Source of the DNA: Scatosoma sp045656625 | GTDB lineage: Bacteria; Bacillota; Clostridia; Christensenellales; Borkfalkiaceae | Length of the DNA stretch: 6,637 bases | Direction of reading: 5' to 3' | NCBI GenBank assembly: GCA_045656625.1 | Contig: JAZORL010000088.1 | Location: 1-6,637, forward strand | Shown here: positions 1-6,400 of the stretch, piece by piece | How the letters are laid out: every line of letters begins with the position of its first letter | Position numbering within the stretch: the first letter of the stretch is position 1 | Notes under the pieces: generated by a model | Databases searched by the model: none | What the model was told of the DNA's origin: nothing | The model's input: the letters and a program-made list of their open reading frames with translations, nothing else | Made by a program: the position numbers and the translations under genes

Positions 1-516
1 TTCACGGGTAAAAACTTGCCTGAAATTGCGTTCTTTGCGAAGAATTATAACAATTCGATGTACGCGGAAGGCACGTCCAAACAAGGTATCGTCGTTGTAA
101 CGGGTATCACGACTTATGACGGAAAACTTGAATCGGGTGTAAACGGCAATGGTACGAAAATCAACTATGGCTTCCCGTATATGATTCAAAATGCATCGGA
201 CGGCGGCTTCTGTGACGGTGCGTTTAAGAGTTCTGCACTCGGCAGAGCAAACCTTGTAGACGGCACCCATTATCGTGTGATTATGGGCTTCACGAAGGGA
301 AGCGGTCACGGTGCAAACGGTATCACTTTGCATTGGTATTTATACGATCTCGATAAGAAAGAAGTCGTAGAGCAAAGCTCGATGGGGACGTGGAATTTCT
401 TCACGGGCAGCAATGCGACGGTCGGCAATATGACCATTAACGATTTGGTTGGTTCTATCGTGCTTTACGGGAAATTCGGCACGCCTTGTACGCTTGATAA
501 GGTATACGGTGTATTT
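1..516 (+). repeat. Module A (partial): about 215-residue repeat unit, first gene
   Basis: This copy starts at the FTGKN landmark and lacks the module's first quarter. Landmarks present: AFFAKNYN, TGITT.DG, YGFPYMIQN, GRANLVDGTHYRVIMGF, WNFFTGSN, GSIVLYGKFGTPC and LDK.YGVF. The distance from its FTGKN codon to that of module B is 945 bases (315 codons). Relative to the other copies it carries a few extra residues in the GFTKGSGHGANG loop. Confidence 0.85.
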
Positions 517-1500
517 GAAGATACGAATATTGCAGAATTGGCGAACGGCTTGAATGGCACAGCAACCTACACGGTAAGTTTCCAAGACGAAAACGGCAAC
601 GAATTGGACAGCGGTAGCTTTGCGTTTGGCGAAATGCCCGTATTTAACGGTACCATTCTTGCGCCTACGAAGCAAAGTGCGCTTTTCAATTATTCCTATG
701 CTTGGGATAAGGAATTTTCGCGTGTGATGGGCGATACCGTTTATAAGCTTACGCTTGTAGCGACCGCAAAAGAAGGTATGACGGCGAAAGACGTGACGGA
801 AAGCGGTGAGCAAATTGTTTTAGGTGCAGGCGGCATCGGTGATGGCGCAAACTATACGCTCGGTCAAAATGAAGGTGGCTACGTAAATCAAGCCTACTTG
901 GGGCTTGACGGCGAGTACGGGTTGGATAACTATATCGTATTCGATTTCACGGGTAAGAACTTGCCTGAAATCGCCTTCTTTGCGAAGAATTATAACGCTT
1001 CTATGTACGGGGAAGGTACTTCCAAGCAAGGTATCGTCGTTTATACGGGTATCACGACGTGGGACGGCAAGGACGCAACGATTACAAGCAGTAAGACGGC
1101 TGGTACGTATATCAGCTACGGTTTCCCGTACATGATTCAAAATGCAGCGGATGGCGGATTTGTGCGAGACGCCTTTGCGGAATCGAAACTTGGCAGAGCA
1201 AACCTCGTAGATGGTACCCATTATCGTGTGATTATGGGCTTCACAGGCAGCGGCTCGGCAATCACGCTTAATTGGTGCTTATACAACCTCGATACGAAAG
1301 AAGTCGTAGAGCAAAGCTCGATGAAGACGTGGAATTTCTTCACGGGCAGCAATGCGCAGGTCGGCAATATGACCATTAACGATTTGAGCGGCTCGATCGT
1401 GCTTTACGGGAAATTCGGCACGCCTTGTGCGATTGATAAGCTTCACGGCGTAGAAAGCGGTGATTTCGCAACCGTAGTAGAAAACGCGAAGAATAAATAA
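1..1500 (+). CDS. Large repetitive secreted protein, C-terminal part (5' end outside window)
   Basis: The reading frame is open from base 1 and ends in TAA at 1498-1500, giving 499 visible residues. The TTG at 16 is not a true start, because the upstream codons (FTGKN) belong to the conserved module. Visible order: module A without its first part (residues 1-172), a short helical linker, an InlB-like beta repeat (about 189-259), a complete module B (about 264-484), and a 15-residue tail. The tail shows no LPXTG motif, hydrophobic segment or charged anchor, so the product is probably released or held non-covalently. The same modules occur in the gene at 3463, which makes the two genes paralogues. 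A surface binding or adhesive role is inferred from the repeat architecture; no catalytic motif is visible. The N-terminus, signal peptide and total repeat number cannot be judged here. Existence of the gene is secure, function is not. Confidence 0.9.
   Translation, partial: FTGKNLPEIAFFAKNYNNSMYAEGTSKQGIVVVTGITTYDGKLESGVNGNGTKINYGFPYMIQNASDGGFCDGAFKSSALGRANLVDGTHYRVIMGFTKGSGHGANGITLHWYLYDLDKKEVVEQSSMGTWNFFTGSNATVGNMTINDLVGSIVLYGKFGTPCTLDKVYGVFEDTNIAELANGLNGTATYTVSFQDENGNELDSGSFAFGEMPVFNGTILAPTKQSALFNYSYAWDKEFSRVMGDTVYKLTLVATAKEGMTAKDVTESGEQIVLGAGGIGDGANYTLGQNEGGYVNQAYLGLDGEYGLDNYIVFDFTGKNLPEIAFFAKNYNASMYGEGTSKQGIVVYTGITTWDGKDATITSSKTAGTYISYGFPYMIQNAADGGFVRDAFAESKLGRANLVDGTHYRVIMGFTGSGSAITLNWCLYNLDTKEVVEQSSMKTWNFFTGSNAQVGNMTINDLSGSIVLYGKFGTPCAIDKLHGVESGDFATVVENAKNK
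565..777 (+). repeat. InlB/Flg_new-like beta repeat between modules A and B
   Basis: The stretch begins TYTVSFQDENGNELDSG, continues through a proline/tyrosine segment to SYAWDKEFSRVMGDTVYKL, and ends before module B. It follows the Listeria-Bacteroides repeat pattern (hydrophobic strand, DG turn, P..P spacing, Y.F.GWD....V.GD..Y.A.F), though the GWD is degenerated to AWD. It aligns along its length with the stretch at 6079-6276 in the second gene. Such repeats act as stalks or spacers in Gram-positive surface proteins. Confidence 0.6.
790..1452 (+). repeat. Module B (complete): C-terminal repeat unit of first gene
   Basis: This is a full unit, running from the IVLGAGGIGDGANYTLGQ start to the LYGKFGTPC and DKLHGV end. 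It keeps every landmark of the family but has a different loop after the TWDG motif and a shifted cysteine (NWC at residue 426 instead of GGFC). Its second half (1306-1409) is almost identical in DNA to 5878-5981 of the other gene. Confidence 0.85.
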
Positions 1501-1549
1501 GATCTTGCAAAATTTATAAGATATTGAAAAAAGTTTAGGGAATAAAACG

Positions 1550-1583
1550 CCCGTAGGTAAGCCGTTTTCGGCTTACCTACGGG
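1550..1583 (+). terminator. Perfect 15-bp hairpin with TTTT loop; possible terminator, orientation ambiguous
   Basis: The left arm CCCGTAGGTAAGCCG (1550-1564) and right arm CGGCTTACCTACGGG (1569-1583) are exact reverse complements around TTTT (1565-1568). It lies 49 bases after the stop codon of the first gene and 46 before the lipoprotein start, the expected place for a terminator. On the + strand it is followed by GAAAATAAAG, with no T-run. Read on the - strand it is followed by GCGTTTTATT, a better terminator tail, but no - strand gene is visible. It could instead be an mRNA-stabilising or processing hairpin, or a dispersed palindromic repeat. The rest of the 1501-1629 gap is AT-rich, without a convincing promoter. 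Confidence 0.5.
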
Positions 1584-1629
1584 GAAAATAAAGAATTAAA
1601 GACGAAAATTACTCTGTATAGGAGAACGT

Positions 1630-3267
1630 ATGAAAAAGATAAAGCAACTTCTTCTTTCCATGCTCATTGTTTCCTCTGTATTGTGCAGCGCAGGCTGTAA
1701 AAAGGAAGAGGAAGTACTGATGATGAAAGACGTACCCGATTATTCTAATTTTACCGATCAATTTGATTTTTACGGTTATCATTCTTTGCACGACGGTATC
1801 GTTAAAACGGACGACGTGCCGATTGTTCTTGGTCCGCGCGACGAATTTTTGAGCTTGGAGCAATATCAGCTCTATAAAGACGTCGGTATGAATATCGTAT
1901 ATCCCCAATCGGTATTGAAGATCGATTCCAAGATGGATGGCGGCCGCGAAGCGGCTTGGGAAATCGCCAAAGTGGAAATTGATAAGCTCGTATCGATCGG
2001 TTTGGACCGCGTCGTTTTGTACGACGAGGATCTTTCTTGGCTCGGTTTGTACGAATCGGATTCCAATGAAAATTATAAATACGAATTGATGTATCAGGAA
2101 GGTGCGCGCCCGTCCGAAAGCTTGATCGGCGATAAGCCCGGTCAGTACGCTACGCTTGACGATTTGGATGCAAAAGTGGAAGAATTGCTCTCGCTCTACG
2201 CTGGTTATCCCGGCGTTTATGGGGTTTGCTTGGCGGACGAACCAAAGAATTTGTACGTGCAATCCTATGGGGAAGTGTATAATTCCATCAAGCGCGTTAG
2301 CGCGAAAAACGGCTGGAATATTTATCCGGATTTCAACTTGAACCCGCTGAATCTTTCTCGTCACGTTTACGGGAACTTCTATCCGCACGTGGAAGGCACG
2401 GGGGACGTGGACGAAACGACGGGGAGTGCGACGTTTGAGGAGGCTATGAAGCGTTATCAGCAGTACATCGAAAACTATTTGGATTCGATGCAGCCTGACG
2501 TGATTCAGTACGACGATTATCCTTTGAGAAACGGAAGACTTTTGCCTACGTATATTCCTTGTCTGCAATATATTGCGGAAGTGGCGAAAGAGCGCGGTAT
2601 TGAATTCCACATGGTAACGCAGTCCTTCGATATGCGTACGAACGGCACGCAGTCTACTCGTAAATTGACGGAGGCAGGCGCAAATTGGTTAAACAATATG
2701 CTGCTTGGCTTTGGCGTGCGTGAAATTTCCTATTTCACCTACTATACGAGAACGGAAAATAGAACGGACGGCGAATCCTTCTATGACGGCGGTTCTTCTT
2801 TCGTAGACGTTTATGGTAAACCTATGCAAACGTATTACGTTATGAAAGATATTATGGCGGCGAACCAAAGATTTGCGCCTACGCTCTTCCAATTCGACTA
2901 TCAAAAGAGCGGTATATTTAAGACGCAAAGCCCTACGTACTATCCTGCGCATCTTGAATACGTGGAATTCAACATGGCGACGTACGACGTATTGAAAGAG
3001 GTCAAGATCGACAAGGAATGCGCAATGGTCAACGAGCTTTACGACGATGAGAAGGGGCTTTATATGTATATGGCGATGAATATCACCGACCCTATGTATC
3101 AAGGCAGCCGAGTATATCAAACGATCACGTTGAGATTTGATTCTAAATACGATTATGCGCTTGTATACCGCAACGGCGAAAGCGGCATCTATAAGCTGAA
3201 GAATTCTACTTTGCAGGTAAAGGGTGCGCCTGGCGACGCGTCGTTTGTAATCCCTTTCAGCAAATGA
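1630..3267 (+). CDS. Lipoprotein with glycoside-hydrolase-like TIM barrel
   Basis: The product has 545 residues. ATG at 1630 follows AGGAG (1620-1624) by 5 bases and opens a lipoprotein signal: lysines at 2, 3 and 5, a hydrophobic core, and lipobox SAGC with acceptor Cys23, so it should be anchored on the outer face of the membrane. Eight candidate barrel strands can be read in order: IVLGP (65), MNIVYPQ (87), RVVLYD (127), VYGVCLADEP (196), NIYPDFNL (230), VIQYDDYP (291), EFHMVTQS (325) and ISYFTYY (366). Glu204 in the DEP motif after strand 4 sits where clan GH-A enzymes carry the acid/base. Strand 7 ends in Gln331 rather than the usual nucleophile Glu, so the active site may be unconventional or lost. 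Asp295 and Asp296 after strand 6 are other candidate catalytic or binding residues. Residues about 445-545 look like a C-terminal beta domain. I cannot name the GH family or substrate. Gaps of 33 and 15 bases to the next genes suggest one operon. Confidence 0.85.
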   Translation: MKKIKQLLLSMLIVSSVLCSAGCKKEEEVLMMKDVPDYSNFTDQFDFYGYHSLHDGIVKTDDVPIVLGPRDEFLSLEQYQLYKDVGMNIVYPQSVLKIDSKMDGGREAAWEIAKVEIDKLVSIGLDRVVLYDEDLSWLGLYESDSNENYKYELMYQEGARPSESLIGDKPGQYATLDDLDAKVEELLSLYAGYPGVYGVCLADEPKNLYVQSYGEVYNSIKRVSAKNGWNIYPDFNLNPLNLSRHVYGNFYPHVEGTGDVDETTGSATFEEAMKRYQQYIENYLDSMQPDVIQYDDYPLRNGRLLPTYIPCLQYIAEVAKERGIEFHMVTQSFDMRTNGTQSTRKLTEAGANWLNNMLLGFGVREISYFTYYTRTENRTDGESFYDGGSSFVDVYGKPMQTYYVMKDIMAANQRFAPTLFQFDYQKSGIFKTQSPTYYPAHLEYVEFNMATYDVLKEVKIDKECAMVNELYDDEKGLYMYMAMNITDPMYQGSRVYQTITLRFDSKYDYALVYRNGESGIYKLKNSTLQVKGAPGDASFVIPFSK

Positions 3268-3289
3268 TTAAAAAGTGAAAGCAGACAAT

Positions 3290-3295
3290 AGGAGG
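3290..3295 (+). promoter_or_regulatory. Shine-Dalgarno site of the 48-residue peptide
   Basis: A perfect AGGAGG lies 5 bases before the ATG at 3301, in the 33-base gap after the lipoprotein stop. It is the main evidence that this very short reading frame is translated. Confidence 0.8.
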
Positions 3296-3300
3296 CATTC

Positions 3301-3447
3301 ATGAAAAATAATATAATACAGGACGAAAAGAGAGAGTACCTGTCCCCTGAACTGGAAATTTTCCTTTTGGAAATGGGCAGGGATATTGTGTGTATGTCCA
3401 ACAACGAAAATGACAACGAATTTTCAGCCGGAAACTTCGGAGACTAA
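3301..3447 (+). CDS. Small acidic peptide, 48 residues, function unknown
   Basis: ATG at 3301 with AGGAGG five bases upstream, TAA at 3445-3447. The peptide has 11 Asp/Glu against 4 Lys/Arg, one cysteine (Cys31), no signal peptide and no membrane segment. A middle part (YLSPELEIFLLEMGRDIVC, residues 13-31) is followed by an Asn/Asp/Glu/Gly-rich tail ending FGD. The layout Y-x-S/K-P-E-x-E, then a short hydrophobic stretch, D-V/I-x-C-x-S and an acidic tail resembles many unannotated small proteins I know from gut Firmicutes and, more loosely, Bacteroidetes; that is recollection, not a database result. It sits between the lipoprotein and the giant secreted protein, 15 bases before the latter, so its translation is probably linked to theirs. 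It could be a regulator, an export-related peptide or a modified-peptide precursor; nothing in the sequence decides this. Confidence 0.75.
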   Translation: MKNNIIQDEKREYLSPELEIFLLEMGRDIVCMSNNENDNEFSAGNFGD

Positions 3448-3453
3448 AGGAGG
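3447..3453 (+). promoter_or_regulatory. Shine-Dalgarno site of the second repetitive protein
   Basis: AAGGAGG overlaps the last base of the peptide's stop codon and lies 9 bases before ATG at 3463. It fixes the start of the large gene, since this ATG is directly followed by a good signal peptide. Confidence 0.8.
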
Positions 3454-3462
3454 AGAATAAAA

Positions 3463-6400
3463 ATGACGAAAAAAATGAAATTAACATCCATTTTTGCAGC
3501 AGTTGCAAGCTTTTTCATTGCGCTGATTTTATCGCTCTGCCTTTATGTAAAACCGGTAAAGGCGGCAAGTGAACGCGTATTCGAAATGCAATACGGCGCT
3601 GGCGTGCAATTGGGACAAGACAAGGACGGTCTTCGTTTCATTGCGAAGATGGATAAGGAGTATTACGATCAAATCGTCACGAACGATTCGGCGAATAACG
3701 TCAAATTATATGGCTATATTGCGCCTGTTGAAGAGTTTGAAAATGTATCCGACTATGAATACTTTATAAACGATGGCAAAAGAGTCGGCGGCGTATTGGC
3801 TGAAGAAAAGATTTACGCTGGGGAAGGCGACGATTCGCATTACTATGCAAATATCGTTATTACGGGGCTTGCTGATAAGGAGTATCAAAATAGAGCGTTT
3901 GCGGCGGTTGTATTTATCGAAGATATGACGAGCGGCTCGCCTGTTTACACGTATGCGGACTTGATGAAAAACGGTACGAGCGTAAGCGACCTTGCGAGCG
4001 AATATAGAACGCAATATCAAATCGTAAACGCAGCGTTCCTTGACGCGTCTGAAAATTACGAAACGAAATTGCTCAATACGTACGCATGGTTCGGCACCGA
4101 GCAGTACCCTATTATTATTGCGACGGAAGCGCAACTTGCGGCGTTTGAATCCAAAATTGCGGCGGACAGCGAATTTGCGGCAAAATTGGCAGATAAACAC
4201 GTTTTCATCAAAGAAAATGTAGGTAAAGAAGCCGTTCAAGGCGCGTCGGTCAACGTCGAGACGGGTTACGTTGTAGAATACCGCAACGGCAACAAGCTCC
4301 TTAAGCAACAATTCGTTGCGAACGTTGGTGACGCGACCGCGCCTACTGATCCTAAGAAAGACGGCTATGAATTCGTAGAATGGATTGAAGATAAAGGCAC
4401 GGACGCAGGAACAGTAACCTTCTACGCAAAATGGAAGCCTCATAAAGACGGAAAAGACCTTGGCGGGATGTCCATTTACGGTGTCACGCGCGCGGACGGT
4501 AGTGCGATTGAGGTTTCGGACGACGTAATCGGTCAAAAAGTGATTTTGGCGAGCGGCGACTTGGGCGACGGCGCGTACTTTCCTGGTGGGACGAAAGATG
4601 ATCCTAAGCCTACGGACGAAAACAATACGGCAGACCAAGCATATCTTGCTTATGTCGGCAGCTACGGCTTTGGCGATTATTTCGTAGCCGACTTCACGGG
4701 CAAAAATATGCCCATACTCGCCTTCTTTGCAAATAACTATAATGGGAATAACAATAATCATTCCATTTTCTACGGCGACGGCACGAAAAACGGCGTTGTG
4801 GTTGCAACGGGTTTCACTTGGCCCGACGGCAGACTTTTCACGGAAGGCGCAGGACAAGAAGACCTGGATGGAGATGGGAAGGGCGATGGCCCTTACAGTA
4901 CCACTGTTTGGGACGGTTATGGTATTGCGATGTGGGGCCCCCACATGATTTACAATACGGGGAACAATGCGGCGGGTAATACAAACGTATTGTTGCATGC
5001 GAGCGATGAAACAGTGAAAAACGTTGCGCTTGGCAGAGCAAACCTTGAAAGCGGCAAGAAATATAGAATTATTATGGGCATGGAGCCTGGCGACGATCTT
5101 TCAAATAAGGCAATCAAGCTCGTATATAGATTGTACGATTTGGAAAGCGATGAGATTGTAGAAGATAAGGCAATCAACACCTACAATTTCTTTGCGGATG
5201 GTTGGGCAAATGCAGGTCAAACGAGAGATCAATTCTGCAAAGGCTCGATTGTAGCGTACGGCCATTTCGGCACGAAAACGGTGCTCGATAAGACTTATCC
5301 AATTTATATTGGTAAGTCGATCCAAGATATTGAAAAAGAACTTAAGATGAATCCGGCTTCTGCAAATCAAGCGACGAGAATCGGTGATACGATCACGTTG
5401 GGCGCAGGTAGCATTGGCGACGGCGCAGACTATGCGACCGGTCAAAATGCAGGTGGCTACGTACGTCAATCCTACTACGCGTTGGACGGCAATTATGCGT
5501 TGAACGATTACGTGGCGTTTGATTTCACGGGTAAGAACCTGCCCGAAATTGCGTTCTTTGCGAAGAATTATAACGATTCCATGTACGCGGAAGGAACGAA
5601 TAAGCAAGGTATCGTCGTTGTCACGGGTATCACGACCTGGGACGGTCAATTAAGCTCGGGCGTAAACGGCAACGGTACGAAAATCAACTACGGCTTCCCG
5701 TACATGATTCAAAATACATCGGACGGCGGCTTCTGCGATGATGCGCTTAGAGATTCGGCGCTTGGTCGTGCAAACCTTGTGGACGGCACGCATTATCGTG
5801 TGATTATGGGCTTTACGGGCAGCGGCAACGCCATCACGCTCCATTGGTATTTGTATAATCTCGATACGAATACGGTTGTAGAGCAAAGCTCGATGAAGAC
5901 GTGGAATTTCTTCACGGGCAGCAATCCGCAGGTCGGCAATATGACCATTAACGATTTGAGCGGCTCGATCGTGCTTTACGGTAAATTCGGTGCGACGTGT
6001 ACGATTGATAAGATGCACGGCGTATTTGAAGATACGAGCATTGCGGCTATCAAAGCAGAGCTTGGCATTGATTTAAGGACGGTCACCTTCCACAATTACG
6101 ATGGTACGTTGCTTGAAGAAGTGCAGATGCCCGACGGTGCAATCCCTGAATATATGGGCGAAACGCCTGTGAAACCTGGCGATTTTGTATATGCTTCGTA
6201 TACGTTTAGCGGCTGGGATCAAGAATTGTCCGCAGTGACGGGCGACGTGACCTATACGGCGGTATTTACAGGCACGGAAAGAGATAATATAACGATTAGC
6301 GGCGGACCTACGCATACTTACGGCGTGGAACAAAGCGGCGGTAAGATTGTTTTGAAGGCAAGTGGTATCGGCGACGGCGCAAACTATACGCTCGGTCAAA

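Noticed and set aside
905..1135. Short + strand frame inside module B
   Set aside because: It lies out of frame within the conserved module, with no ribosome binding site.
1453..1500. Sortase (LPXTG) or membrane anchor at the end of the first gene
   Set aside because: The tail after module B is ESGDFATVVENAKNK, with no sorting motif, hydrophobic stretch or basic tail.
1505..1552. Possible promoter elements (TTGAAA at 1524-1529, TATAAG at 1515-1520)
   Set aside because: The order and spacing are wrong: the -10-like box precedes the -35-like box, and nothing like TATAAT lies 16-18 bases after TTGAAA.
1550..1583. CRISPR or insertion-sequence end
   Set aside because: There is only a single palindrome, with no repeated spacer units, no flanking target duplication and no transposase in the window.
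1609..2610. 333-codon open frame on the - strand over the lipoprotein gene
   Set aside because: It has no ribosome binding site or recognisable domain, and it overlaps the lipoprotein's lipobox and barrel coding sequence. It is a codon-bias shadow.
3706..4998. 430-codon open frame on the - strand
   Set aside because: It is fully antisense to the large + strand gene, which has a signal peptide, ribosome binding site and recognisable repeats. The antisense product is Arg/Val/Ile-rich low-information sequence, as expected for a shadow of GCG/ACG/GAA-type codons.
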